A DNA stretch of 64,000 bases from positions 67,449-131,448 of the forward strand of contig UCJH01000024.1 of assembly GCA_900472785.1 (NCBI GenBank). Direction: 5' to 3'. Positions 36,392 through 45,429 of this stretch are shown here, in pieces (position 1 is the stretch's first letter; the number at the start of each line of letters is the position of its first letter). The notes below the pieces were generated by a model that saw only the letters and a program-made list of their open reading frames with translations, did no database searches and was not told where the DNA came from. The stretch is from Hyphomicrobiales bacterium. GTDB taxonomy: Bacteria; Pseudomonadota; Alphaproteobacteria; Rhizobiales; Rhizobiaceae. The position numbers and the translations under genes were made by a program.

Positions 36392-37168
36392 ATGAATACG
36401 CAAACTGCACCGTCTCCACAATTTTATCTGACTGCGCCGGCGGCGTGTCCGTATCTGCCGGACGAGATGGAGCGCAAGGTCTTCACCCATATGGTGGGAG
36501 AGCGGGCGCCCGAACTCAACGACCTCCTGACCCAGGGCGGTTTCCGCCGGTCGCAGAACATCGCCTATCGTCCGGCCTGCGAAACCTGCCGTTCCTGCAT
36601 CTCCGTGCGCATTATTGCTGGCGAATTTAAGCCGACCCGCTCAATGCGCCGCATCGTGGCCATCAACAGCGACGTGGTCGCGACGGAATATCCGGCGGAG
36701 CCGTCCAGCGAACAATACAGCCTGTTTCGCCGCTATCTCGACAGCCGCCATCAGCGTGGCGGCATGTCCGATATGTCGGTGCTCGATTACGCGATGATGG
36801 TGGAGGATACCCACGTCAACACCCGCATCATCGAATATCGCCTGCGCGCGGAGGGCGACGGCCTTGCCGAGAAGGGCAAAGGGGCGCTCATCGCCGCAGC
36901 GCTGACCGACAAGATGGGCGATGGTCTGTCGATGGTCTATTCCTATTTCGATCCCGCCCATGCCGACCGCTCGCTCGGCAGTTTCATGATCCTCGACCAT
37001 ATCCGCAAGGCGCAGGAACGCGGCCTGCCCCATGTCTATCTCGGCTATTGGGTCAAGGGATCGCGCAAGATGGACTATAAAACAAAGTTTCTGCCGCAGG
37101 AGCACCTTATGGCGCGCGGTTGGGAGCGATATGGTGGGCTTGAGGAAACAACCGCCGAATCGGAATAA
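36392..37168 (+). CDS. bpt: Aspartate/glutamate leucyltransferase (N-end rule)
   Basis: Transfers leucine (or arginine in related enzymes) from aminoacyl-tRNA to N-terminal Asp/Glu of proteins, marking them for ClpS/ClpAP. The 258 residues contain [35 protein letters not shown] (paired cysteines), [14 protein letters not shown] and [17 protein letters not shown]. The start is the ATG giving the family N-terminus; an upstream in-frame ATG at 36323 lacks it. A TTG-initiated exporter gene follows after 2 nt. Confidence 0.93.
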   Translation: MNTQTAPSPQFYLTAPAACPYLPDEMERKVFTHMVGERAPELNDLLTQGGFRRSQNIAYRPACETCRSCISVRIIAGEFKPTRSMRRIVAINSDVVATEYPAEPSSEQYSLFRRYLDSRHQRGGMSDMSVLDYAMMVEDTHVNTRIIEYRLRAEGDGLAEKGKGALIAAALTDKMGDGLSMVYSYFDPAHADRSLGSFMILDHIRKAQERGLPHVYLGYWVKGSRKMDYKTKFLPQEHLMARGWERYGGLEETTAESE

Positions 37169-37170
37169 TC

Positions 37171-38067
37171 TTGTCCCTGCCCATCGATGCCGCTCACCAC
37201 CGCCGGGGACTTGCGATCACCGGCATCGGTGGTCTTGCCCTGTCGTTCGACATCCCGCTGATCCGCGCTTCCGATGGCGAGGTCTGGTCGCTTCTCGCAA
37301 CCCGCAGCCTCTGCACCTTTCTCGTCGCGCTGATCGCATGGTTCGTGCTCAACAAGCTGCTCGGGCGCCGCATCGCGCTTGTGCCGGGCAAGGAAGGCCT
37401 GCTCGCCGGCATCTTCTACGGCCTGGGAAGTTTTACGTTTCTCCTTTCCGTCTTCAACACGGCGACCGCCAACGTCGTCTTCATCGTCGCCTTCACCTCG
37501 ATGTTTGCGGCCGTGCTCTCATGGGTTTTTCTGAAAGAACGCCCGTCGAACGCGACATTGCTGACCATGGCGATCATGGTCTTTGGCGTCGGCCTGATCG
37601 TTCAGGACGGACTGAAAAGCGGCAATTTCTTCGGGGATGCCATGGCCGTCTCGTCGGCCCTGCTGCTTGCCTGCGCCATCACCGTCAGCCGCGCCAGCGG
37701 CAAGGACATGGGGCTGGTACCGCTGGCCACCGCGATTTTCCCCTGCATCATCGGCTATCTGCTTTCGCCGGCTGAGGGCATTGCCATTGCCCAACCCTTC
37801 TGGATCGTTTTCGACGGCACGATCATGATTCCGCTCGCCTTTTTCTGCCTCGCAACAGGTCCGCGCTACCTGTCGGCACCCGAAGTCGGCATGTTCTACC
37901 TCCTCGAAACCATCCTTGCCCCGGTCTGGGTCTGGATCGCTTTCAACGAAGTCCCGACCTCGCAGACGCTGCTAGGTGGCGCCGTGCTGATACTGGCGCT
38001 GGTCGGGCATTCGCTTTGGCAAATGCGGAAGAGGTCGGTAGAGGCAATCCCGCCACCGCTACACTGA
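37171..38067 (+). CDS. DMT-superfamily (EamA) transporter, TTG start
   Basis: A 298-residue membrane protein with ten predicted helices in two EamA halves (about residues 15-145 and 155-290). FNTATANVVFIVAFTSMFAA marks the first half and FYLLETILAPVWVWIAFNE the second. These carriers export amino acids or other metabolites; the substrate is unknown. No ATG is available near the N-terminus; TTG at 37171 has GGAA 6 nt upstream and starts 2 nt after the bpt stop, so bpt and this gene are coupled. Confidence 0.82.
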   Translation: MSLPIDAAHHRRGLAITGIGGLALSFDIPLIRASDGEVWSLLATRSLCTFLVALIAWFVLNKLLGRRIALVPGKEGLLAGIFYGLGSFTFLLSVFNTATANVVFIVAFTSMFAAVLSWVFLKERPSNATLLTMAIMVFGVGLIVQDGLKSGNFFGDAMAVSSALLLACAITVSRASGKDMGLVPLATAIFPCIIGYLLSPAEGIAIAQPFWIVFDGTIMIPLAFFCLATGPRYLSAPEVGMFYLLETILAPVWVWIAFNEVPTSQTLLGGAVLILALVGHSLWQMRKRSVEAIPPPLH

Positions 38068-38093
38068 CGGTCCGTTGCCTGCACTGAAAATTG

Positions 38094-38116
38094 ATGTTAT
38101 AATCACGTTATAACAT
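38094..38116. promoter_or_regulatory. Perfect 9-bp dyad, likely antitoxin operator
   Basis: ATGTTATAA, five bases, TTATAACAT. The dyad overlaps a good -10-like TATAAT and ends 14 bp before the AbrB-type antitoxin start. Toxin-antitoxin operons of this type are repressed by the antitoxin at such sites. Confidence 0.65.
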
Positions 38117-38129
38117 TGGAGCTTTCATC

Positions 38130-38351
38130 ATGAACGTTACCATTCGCAAGATCGGCAATTCCGAAGGTATCATCATTCCGAAAGAAGTCCTCGACCGGCT
38201 CGGGCTAAAGGCGGGAGATGAGCTGCAGATTAATGAAAACGGCGTGAATATCGAGCTAGTCCCGCAAAAAGCGGATCTGGCGGAACAGTTGCGAGCCGCT
38301 CGAATTGGTATGAAAAAATATCATGTCGCTTTGCGTGAACTGGCAAAATGA
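38130..38351 (+). CDS. AbrB/MazE-family antitoxin
   Basis: A 73-residue protein. Residues 1-45 form the swapped-hairpin AbrB DNA-binding fold (RKIGNSEGIIIPKEVLDRLG, then AGDELQINENG). The C-terminal part (about 50-73) is charged and should wrap the toxin. Its stop overlaps the ATG of the downstream Doc toxin (ATGA). GGAG lies about 9 nt before its own ATG. Probably neutralises the toxin and represses the operon at the dyad upstream. Confidence 0.87.
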   Translation: MNVTIRKIGNSEGIIIPKEVLDRLGLKAGDELQINENGVNIELVPQKADLAEQLRAARIGMKKYHVALRELAK

Positions 38352-38737
38352 GGAACATCCAGTGGCTGTCGCGCGAAGCAATCGAAATCATCCATCAGGA
38401 ACAGATTTTAGAGCATGGCGGCTTGGCCGGACTGAAGGATGAGAATGCGCTAGAGTCAGCTCTTGCACGCCCTGTTAACAAGTCTCTTTATGGCGAAGCG
38501 GATATTTACGCCCTCGCTGCAGCTTACCTTTACGGCATCGTGCGCAACCATGGCTTTTCCGATGGCAATAAGAGAACCGGCTGGCTGGCAGCGTTTACAT
38601 TCCTCTACATCAACGGCGTCTTGATCGAAGCCTCGCAGGCGGATGTCATCTTGTTCGTTCTCTCCGTCGCCGCAGGAGAAATCGACGAGGCGGGGGCGGC
38701 GGAATTTCTGCGAGACGTCTCAATCGCTTTCGATTGA
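38348..38737 (+). CDS. Doc-type (Fic-fold) death-on-curing toxin
   Basis: A 129-residue Fic-domain protein of the Doc group, which phosphorylates EF-Tu and stops translation. The catalytic motif is HGFSDGNKRTG (HxFx(D/N)GNKR) near residue 63. The N-terminal LSREAIEIIHQEQILEHGG and the ALESALARP segment match Doc. All active-site residues are present, so the toxin should be functional. It overlaps the antitoxin gene by 4 nt and is followed by parC on the opposite strand. Confidence 0.88.
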   Translation: MRNIQWLSREAIEIIHQEQILEHGGLAGLKDENALESALARPVNKSLYGEADIYALAAAYLYGIVRNHGFSDGNKRTGWLAAFTFLYINGVLIEASQADVILFVLSVAAGEIDEAGAAEFLRDVSIAFD

Positions 38738-38766
38738 AATCTCTTGCGATAACGTCGCAACCGCTA

Positions 38767-41043
38767 TTACCCCGAAAACTTGCCGCTCCTCGGGAAGCCC
38801 TTCGGTACGGCGCGCCCGGCGCTTGCCCGGTCGCCCAGCCATTCGATCAGTTCGTCCTTGTTCTTCACGAAGCTGCGGCCGGCGCTGTCGCTCCAGGTCA
38901 GGCCATCGGCGATGGCGAAGCAGCGGATGTCGGAGATGCCGCCGTCCTTGTAGCGCTGCAGGCGCACGCCCTTGCCGCGGGTCATTTCCGGCAGCTGGCC
39001 AAGCGGGAAAACCAGGAGCTTGCGGTTTTCACCGACAACGGCGACATGGTCGCCGCGCACCGGAATGACGAGCTTCGCCTCGTCCGGCATCGCCACATTC
39101 ATGATCTGCTTGCCCTTGCGGGTATTGGCGACCATCTCGGTCTCAGCGATGGCGAAACCGTTGCCGGCAGCCGAGGAGACGATCAGCTTGCGCGCCGGAT
39201 CATGGACGAAGGCGGTCAGCACGTCCTGGTCGTTTTCCATATCGACCATGATGCGCAACGGTTCGCCGTGACCGCGTCCGCCCGGCAGCTTGTCGCCGCC
39301 CAGCGTATAGGCCTTGCCGCCGGTGGTGACGACGAGGATGCGATCGGTCGTCGACGCCGGAAACGCGATCTTCAGGCCGTCGCCTTCCTTGAACTGCAAG
39401 GTCGAGGTATCCGAGATATGACCCTTCAGCGCCCGGATCCAGCCCTTTTCGGAGATCACGACGGTGATCGGTTCCTTCTCGATCATCGCATGCTGGATCG
39501 CCTCGACGTCAGCGGTCGGGGCGACGGCGAACAAGGTCCGGCGTTTGCCGATCTCTGTCGCCTTGGCGAACTTCTTCTTCACGTCGCTGATTTCGTAAGC
39601 GACAGTCTGCCACTGCTTGTCGTCGGAGGCGAGCAGCGCCTCGATATCGGCTTTTTCGTTGGAGAGCGCATCGAATTCCGTGCGAATCTCGAATTCCTCG
39701 AGCTTGCGCAGCGAGCGCAGCCGCATGTTGAGGATCGATTCGGCCTGCAGGTCGGTCAGCGTGAAGCGGGCCATCAACGCCGGCTTCGGTTCGTCCTCCT
39801 CGCGGATGATCCGGATCACTTCGTCGAGATTGAGATAGGCGACGAGATAACCGCCGAGGATTTCCAGCCGCCGGTCGATCGCCGCCAGCCGGAAGCGCGA
39901 ACGGCGCTGCAGCACCTCCTTGCGATGCGCCAGCCACTCGGTCAACACTTCGTTCAACGCCATGACACGTGGGACGCGGCCCATGGAAAGCACGTTCATG
40001 TTGAGCGGAATGCGGCTTTCCAATTCGCTCAGCCGGAACAGCGATTCCATCAAGATGGTCGGGTCGACCGCGCGGCTCTTCGGTTCCAGCACCAGCCGGA
40101 TATCCTCGGCCGACTCGTCGCGAATGTCCTCGAGCAGCGGCAGCTTGCGGGCGATCAGCAGTTCGGCGATCTTTTCGATCAGCCGCGACTTCTGCACCTG
40201 GAAAGGAATTTCGGTGATGACGATCTGGTAGCCGCCACGGCCCGTTTCCTCGCGCTCCCACTTGGCGCGGACGCGGAAACCGCCGCGGCCGGTCCGGTAG
40301 GATTCGATGATGCTTTCGCGGCTCTCGATGATGATGCCGCCGGTCGGCAGGTCCGGGCCTTCGATACCGCCCTTTTGCGGATTGGCCGGATCGTAGATGA
40401 GGTCCTCCACCGTCGCATCGGGATGCTTGATGAGATACAGCGCCGCGTCGCAGAGTTCATGCGCATTGTGCGGCGGAATTGACGTTGCCATGCCCACCGC
40501 AATGCCCGACGCGCCATTGGCGAGCAGGTTCGGGAAGGCGCCGGGCAGAACGACCGGCTCCTGGTCTTCCTCGTTATAGGTCGGCCGAAAATCGACGGCA
40601 TCCTGCTCGATGCCCTCGAGCAAAAGGCTCGCAACATCCGTCATCCGCGCTTCGGTGTAGCGGTAGGCGGCGGCGTTGTCGCCGTCGATATTGCCAAAGT
40701 TGCCCTGCCCGTCGACGATCGGGTAACGCTGCGAGAAATCCTGCGCGAGACGCACCAGCGCATCATAGACCGACTGGTCGCCATGCGGGTGGAACTTACC
40801 GATGACGTCGCCGACGATGCGGGCGCATTTCTTGAACGAGGAATTGGAGCGAAGCCCCAGTTCGCTCATCGCATGGATGATGCGGCGATGAACCGGCTTC
40901 AGGCCATCGCGGACATCCGGCAACGCCCGGTGCATGATGGTCGACAGCGCATAGGCGAGGTAGCGCTCTTCCAGCGCCGCCTTGAGGTCCACCGGCAGAA
41001 TATGATCGTCTCCGCCCGACGGCGGCAAAAGGCTCTGTCCCAT
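38767..41043 (-). CDS. parC: DNA topoisomerase IV subunit A
   Basis: Breaks and rejoins DNA to unlink daughter chromosomes, with ParE. The 758 residues include [15 protein letters not shown], the catalytic Tyr129 in AYRYTEARM and the C-terminal beta-pinwheel. The quinolone-determining segment reads [15 protein letters not shown]: Gln90 stands at the position of E. coli Ser80, and Asp94 at that of Glu84. It is a single gene, convergent with the toxin-antitoxin pair. Confidence 0.95.
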   Translation of the reverse strand: MGQSLLPPSGGDDHILPVDLKAALEERYLAYALSTIMHRALPDVRDGLKPVHRRIIHAMSELGLRSNSSFKKCARIVGDVIGKFHPHGDQSVYDALVRLAQDFSQRYPIVDGQGNFGNIDGDNAAAYRYTEARMTDVASLLLEGIEQDAVDFRPTYNEEDQEPVVLPGAFPNLLANGASGIAVGMATSIPPHNAHELCDAALYLIKHPDATVEDLIYDPANPQKGGIEGPDLPTGGIIIESRESIIESYRTGRGGFRVRAKWEREETGRGGYQIVITEIPFQVQKSRLIEKIAELLIARKLPLLEDIRDESAEDIRLVLEPKSRAVDPTILMESLFRLSELESRIPLNMNVLSMGRVPRVMALNEVLTEWLAHRKEVLQRRSRFRLAAIDRRLEILGGYLVAYLNLDEVIRIIREEDEPKPALMARFTLTDLQAESILNMRLRSLRKLEEFEIRTEFDALSNEKADIEALLASDDKQWQTVAYEISDVKKKFAKATEIGKRRTLFAVAPTADVEAIQHAMIEKEPITVVISEKGWIRALKGHISDTSTLQFKEGDGLKIAFPASTTDRILVVTTGGKAYTLGGDKLPGGRGHGEPLRIMVDMENDQDVLTAFVHDPARKLIVSSAAGNGFAIAETEMVANTRKGKQIMNVAMPDEAKLVIPVRGDHVAVVGENRKLLVFPLGQLPEMTRGKGVRLQRYKDGGISDIRCFAIADGLTWSDSAGRSFVKNKDELIEWLGDRASAGRAVPKGFPRSGKFSG

Positions 41044-41446
41044 GGGTTCTTGCTACTCCAAGACAGCGGCAACAGCAAGGATTGCAGGGGATTGGGCTGT
41101 GGAGAACCGCCTGTTCAAGGTGGTTGGACAGGCCGTCCTTCCCCCGGCAAAAGCAATCCTCAACCATGCACGTAAAAATTCAAGATCGCACCCCCTCCAC
41201 TTCTCCGCGAAACATGGTATGGCCAGCGCCGTTCAATCCCGGCCCAAATCCGACGAGTTGGACAAGCGATAGACGTACCGTACCCGACAACAGGGTTGGG
41301 CCGGACGGAAAGCACTGAAGGCGCTTTTCTCCTAAAAATAAGCCTGATGACAAAACATGACTCGGTGCCTTAATTCGAATATATTCGCGCACCAAATCGT
41401 ATTAGAAACGCGTTCGAAATTAAACCTTTACACAAGGAACCCAAAG
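41044..41446. other. Divergent intergenic region, parC / secreted protein
   Basis: In these 403 bp I see no gene. The right half is AT-rich. A 12-bp palindrome CGAATATATTCG stands at 41376-41387. An imperfect inverted pair TTAATTCGAA (41370-41379) and TTCGAAATTAA (41413-41423) lies about 25-75 bp before the secreted protein start and may be its control region. Confidence 0.5.
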
Positions 41447-42640
41447 ATGATGCACACGCGCAAATTCCGTCTGATGCTGGCCAGTGCCGCATTTGTCAGC
41501 CTGACCGGCCCGGCCTTCGCCCTGGACGGTGCAGCGCTGATGACCAAGCTGAATGCCGCCTATGCCATCAGCGGCGCGACCATCACCTATGATGGCGTCG
41601 AAGTCGATGGTGATACGGTCACCGTCAAGGGCGCGGCGCTGAAGGTGGCGGCAAAGCCGGACCAGACCGTCAAGATCGGCGACGTGACTATGGATGGCGT
41701 CGAGGAAAATGATGACGGCGGCTACTATGTCGAAACCGTCACCCTGCCCGACGTCAACGTTTCCGACGCCGAAGCCAGCGTCTCGGCAAAGGACATCGCC
41801 ATCGGCGGCATGTCCATTCCGGCCAATGCGGGCGGCGGTACGATCAACGACATCCTGCTCTATGAAACGGCCGGCACCGGTCCGGTTGTCGTGACAGTCA
41901 AGGGCAAGCAGGTGTTTTCGATGGAGGAATCGGAAGGAAACCTGACGAAGCAGGAAAACGATGCCGGCTTCGACTTCGATGGCACGCTGGGCGGCCTCAA
42001 GGCCGATCTCTCGCTGGTCGAGGATGCCAAGTCCAAGGATGCGATCGAAAAGCTCGGCCTGACCAGCCTTTCCGGCGAAGTCACCATCAAGGGCAGCTGG
42101 GAACTCGCGAGCGGCAACTTCAAGCTCGACGAATATGCCATCGATTTTGCCAATATCGGCCGCCTCAACCTGAGCCTCGAAATTTCCGGCTATACACTCG
42201 AATTCTTCAAGGCGATGCAGGAAGCCGTGAAGACGGCGGAGGCCAATCCGAACAAGGAAGAGGCCAACCAGGCCATGGGTCTCGCCATGATGGGCATGAT
42301 GCAGCAGCTGACCTTCAACGGCGCGCAGATCCGGTTCGATGACGCGACGATCACCAAGAAAGTGCTCGACTATGCCGGCGCTCAGCAGGGTGTTTCCGGC
42401 GAACAGCTGGCGCAGTCGCTGAAAGGCCTGGTTCCGATCATGCTCGCCCAGCTCAACGTACCGGAACTGCAGAACCAGGTGACGACAGCGGTCAACTCCT
42501 ATCTGGATGCGCCGAAGAGCCTGACGATCAGCGCGGAGCCTGCAAACCCCGTACCGTTCCCGATGATCATGGGCGCTGCCATGGGCGCACCGAACACCAT
42601 CCCCTCGGTTCTCGGCGTCAAGGTCACCGCGAACGATTGA
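41447..42640 (+). CDS. Large secreted (periplasmic) protein of unknown function
   Basis: A 397-residue protein. Residues 1-26 are a Sec signal peptide (MMHTRKFRLMLASAAFVSL, cleavage near AFA-LDG). The mature protein is acidic, beta-rich and repetitive in style (alternating VEVDGDTVTVKGAALKVAAK-like strands). A helical stretch near residues 260-300 (EAVKTAEANPNKEEANQAMG) follows. No cysteines and no known active-site motif. I do not recognise a family. AAGGA stands 9-10 nt before the ATG, and a strong terminator follows. Confidence 0.7.
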   Translation: MMHTRKFRLMLASAAFVSLTGPAFALDGAALMTKLNAAYAISGATITYDGVEVDGDTVTVKGAALKVAAKPDQTVKIGDVTMDGVEENDDGGYYVETVTLPDVNVSDAEASVSAKDIAIGGMSIPANAGGGTINDILLYETAGTGPVVVTVKGKQVFSMEESEGNLTKQENDAGFDFDGTLGGLKADLSLVEDAKSKDAIEKLGLTSLSGEVTIKGSWELASGNFKLDEYAIDFANIGRLNLSLEISGYTLEFFKAMQEAVKTAEANPNKEEANQAMGLAMMGMMQQLTFNGAQIRFDDATITKKVLDYAGAQQGVSGEQLAQSLKGLVPIMLAQLNVPELQNQVTTAVNSYLDAPKSLTISAEPANPVPFPMIMGAAMGAPNTIPSVLGVKVTAND

Positions 42641-42665
42641 TGCGGTCGCAAGACCCCTTGATTTC

Positions 42666-42697
42666 AAGGCCCGGCGGTTTTCTGCCGGGCCTTTTGC
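42666..42697 (+). terminator. Rho-independent terminator
   Basis: AAGGCCCGGC pairs with GCCGGGCCTT around an 8-base loop and continues in TTGC after TTTT. It ends the secreted protein gene 26 bp past its stop. Confidence 0.85.
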
Positions 42698-42885
42698 ATT
42701 TCGCCCTCGCAACACTCCCGAAATGGCGCACCGTCCAACTGCTCCCCTCTCGACTCATGGAAGCAAACATGCAAATTCCTTGAAATTGTTGAAAGGATTG
42801 GCAGCGGCGGCCCTCGTTTTTCCTCCTGACAACAGCCGGATGTCCCCTGGCATCCTTTCGTGACGGAGCGGGCCTGGAGACGACC

Positions 42886-44310
42886 TTGCGCAACCTCATC
42901 GGCTGGCTCAATCCGCAAAATGCGTCGGTCGAGCGCATCGACCTGAAGAAGAAGAGGTTCGAGCCCGCTCATCCCGTCTACTACAAGGGTCCAGGAGGGC
43001 GCCCGATAAGGCTCCTGCTTCACGCCCGGGCCAATCTGCTCGCTATCTGGCGCAAGAAGCACTACGAAACAGGCATCGGCGTCATGTGGATTTTCCGCCG
43101 TCAGGTTGTCGTGGTGAATGCGCCCGAGGCCATCAAATATGTCGTGGCCACCCGCCACGAGAATTTCGAGCGCAAGAGCCCGCAGATGCGCCGCGCGCTG
43201 GAGCATCTGATCGGCGACGGTCTTTTCATCTCCGATGGCGACACCTGGAAACAGCGACGACCGCTCGTCTCCGACATCGTGCACAAGAACCGCGTGCCCG
43301 TGTTCGGCGGCATCATGACCGGGACGACGGAGGAACTGGTCGAACGCTGGAATCGCCTCGGCGACGGCGCCAGCGTCAACATGCTGCACGAAATGGCGGG
43401 GCTGACGGCGGAAATCATCGCCCGCAGCGTTTTTGGAAACGATCTGGGCGCCGACGGGGCAAACGAGGTGACGGAGGGCTTCACCAGCTACCAGTCGCTG
43501 GTGGACTCTGTGAACCTCGGCTACTTCCTGGGGCTGGACGAAGGCATGCCGCTGCTTCGCACGCCGTCGATGAAACATGCGATCAAGCGGATCCATCGCG
43601 TCATCGACAAGGTCGTGGAGGATCACCTGGCCGGCCATGGCGACAATCGCTCCATGCTTGATCTGCTCATCCGCCGCCAGAAGCGCAATCCCGAGCTCAA
43701 GCTCGATGTCGTTGCCCTGCGCAACGAAGCCGCGACGATCTTCATGGCAGGGCATGAAACGACGGCGGCAACCCTGACCTGGATCTGGTACCTGCTGTCG
43801 CGCGCCCATTGGGTGGAGACGGCCGTGCACGAGGAGATCGCAAACGTATGCGGCGACCGGGTGCCGAGCGTCGATGACGTACCGGCGCTGGAATGGTGCC
43901 GCGCCGTCGTCGAGGAGGCACTCAGGCTTTACCCGCCGGTTCCCATCCTTGCCCGCCAGGCAAAGACCGCCGATCGCATCGGCACACATGACGTCAAGGC
44001 CGCGTCGCTCATCCTGATCGTCCCATGGCTGCTGCACCGAACGGAAGAACTCTTTCCGGATGCGCACAGCTTCAGGCCGGAGCGCTTCATGAACGGCAAA
44101 CGGCCGCTGCCCTACAGCTACATCCCCTTTGCCAGCGGCCCGCGCCTCTGCCCCGGCCTGCAGTTCGGATTGACGGAGGCGATCCTGTGCCTCGCCGTCA
44201 TCGCCCAGAAATTCCGGGTGCGGGTTCAGGAAGGCCACAAGGTCGAGGCGGTTTTCCAGTTGACATTGCGGCCAAAGGGCGGAATGCCGGTAACCCTGCA
44301 CAGGCGCTGA
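42886..44310 (+). CDS. Cytochrome P450
   Basis: A 474-residue heme monooxygenase. The I-helix has MAGHETTAATLTW, the K-helix EEALRLYPPVP (ExxR), and the heme loop FASGPRLCPG, with Cys422 as iron ligand. No membrane anchor, so cytoplasmic. The start is a TTG with GGAG 7 nt upstream; no ATG is available without losing conserved N-terminal sequence. The next gene, a lipid acyltransferase, starts 16 nt after its stop, so the substrate may be a fatty acyl chain or lipid. That link is inference from context. Confidence 0.9.
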   Translation: MRNLIGWLNPQNASVERIDLKKKRFEPAHPVYYKGPGGRPIRLLLHARANLLAIWRKKHYETGIGVMWIFRRQVVVVNAPEAIKYVVATRHENFERKSPQMRRALEHLIGDGLFISDGDTWKQRRPLVSDIVHKNRVPVFGGIMTGTTEELVERWNRLGDGASVNMLHEMAGLTAEIIARSVFGNDLGADGANEVTEGFTSYQSLVDSVNLGYFLGLDEGMPLLRTPSMKHAIKRIHRVIDKVVEDHLAGHGDNRSMLDLLIRRQKRNPELKLDVVALRNEAATIFMAGHETTAATLTWIWYLLSRAHWVETAVHEEIANVCGDRVPSVDDVPALEWCRAVVEEALRLYPPVPILARQAKTADRIGTHDVKAASLILIVPWLLHRTEELFPDAHSFRPERFMNGKRPLPYSYIPFASGPRLCPGLQFGLTEAILCLAVIAQKFRVRVQEGHKVEAVFQLTLRPKGGMPVTLHRR

Positions 44311-44326
44311 GAGGGACTTTTTGGGA

Positions 44327-45325
44327 ATGACGGGGGGAAATATCGCCAAACGCAAGGCTTGGGTGATCGAGAAACACCCGCCGCGACCGGGATTGCGTGC
44401 TCTGTTCGGTGGCCGTGCCTCCCGCGAGGCTTTCGTCCGCTACTGGTTCAGGGAAGGTCCCGGCAACGCTGTGGACATCTTTTTCTATTTTGCGCTGAAA
44501 CTGCTTCCCACAGACGCCTGCTCCGGCTTTGGAGCCTGGGTTGGCCGGTTCGCCATTCCGCGCTGGTTCAAGACACAGGAGCGCCGCGTACGCGCCAACC
44601 TGAAGCGCCTGCGCCCGGATCTCGATGACGCTGGCCGTGATGCGCTGTTTCTAACCAATTGCGAAGCGCAGGGACGCCTGATGGCGGAATATTCCATCGT
44701 CTGCCGCATCGCCGCGACGCCGGGACGGATCATCCGCAAAGGGACGGATCAGATCGTGGAGGCGACACGTCAGGGACCGGTGATCCTCGCCTGCCTGCAT
44801 CTCGGCAACTGGGAAATCATGGGGCCGGAACTGGTGTCGATGGGCGTCGTACCCCATGTCAACTATGCGCCGCCGCCTCGCCGCGGGCGTGGCTGGATCG
44901 TCGATACCGTGCGAAAGCAGGGCGGCGTGCAATTGTTGCCGCCCGGCCATTCCAGCATGCGGCCGGCGGTCAAGCAGTTGAAGGCCGGCGGCGTTCTGCT
45001 GCAATTTTGCGATGAGGGATTTCGCGGAAAGCTGCGCGGTCCGCTGTTTGGGCGCAAGCCGCATCTGGAGGGAAACCTCGCCGTCATCGCCCGGCTGGCG
45101 CGCATGACCGGTGCCCGCATCTGCCCCATTTATACGTTGCGCACCGACAAGGCGAACTTCACGTTTCACTGCGAAACGCCCTTTACCCTGCCTCCCGACG
45201 ACGGCAACGGCGATAGGCTTGTGGAGGATATCAGGCTGATCAACGCCGTCATCGAGCCGATCGTCCACGCCAATCTCGAGCAATGGTACTTCCTCGACAA
45301 CGATATCCCGAAGGACAAGAATTAG
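44327..45325 (+). CDS. Lysophospholipid/lipid A acyltransferase family protein (LpxL/HtrB-like)
   Basis: A 332-residue inner-membrane-associated acyltransferase. The catalytic HX4E motif is HLGNWE (His158, Glu163). PPGHSSMRPAVKQLKAGGVL follows, then the FCDEGFRGKLRGPLFG segment that corresponds to the D-x-G-x-x-G substrate loop of LpxL-type enzymes. One hydrophobic stretch near residues 50-62 anchors it. Acceptor unknown (lipid A precursor or another lipid). GAGGGA precedes the ATG by about 10 nt. It is the second gene of the P450 operon. Confidence 0.83.
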   Translation: MTGGNIAKRKAWVIEKHPPRPGLRALFGGRASREAFVRYWFREGPGNAVDIFFYFALKLLPTDACSGFGAWVGRFAIPRWFKTQERRVRANLKRLRPDLDDAGRDALFLTNCEAQGRLMAEYSIVCRIAATPGRIIRKGTDQIVEATRQGPVILACLHLGNWEIMGPELVSMGVVPHVNYAPPPRRGRGWIVDTVRKQGGVQLLPPGHSSMRPAVKQLKAGGVLLQFCDEGFRGKLRGPLFGRKPHLEGNLAVIARLARMTGARICPIYTLRTDKANFTFHCETPFTLPPDDGNGDRLVEDIRLINAVIEPIVHANLEQWYFLDNDIPKDKN

Positions 45326-45370
45326 AACTGGATGGCAAGCCGAACGGGCCGATCGTCCGGTCGTTTTCCC

Positions 45371-45404
45371 AAAAAAAACCCGGCGATTTTTCCATCGCCG
45401 GGTT
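45371..45404 (-). terminator. Terminator of aspS
   Basis: AACCCGGCGAT pairs with ATCGCCGGGTT around TTTTCC. On the minus strand it ends in eight T residues, 26 bp past the aspS stop. It can also stop the convergent acyltransferase transcript. Confidence 0.92.
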
Positions 45405-45429
45405 CATAAAATCGGTCTCGAAAGACGGG

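Noticed and set aside
38094-38116. The dyad in front of the toxin-antitoxin pair as a terminator of the DMT gene
   Set aside because: AT-rich 9-bp arms without a T tract make a weak hairpin; its position over a -10 element fits an operator better.
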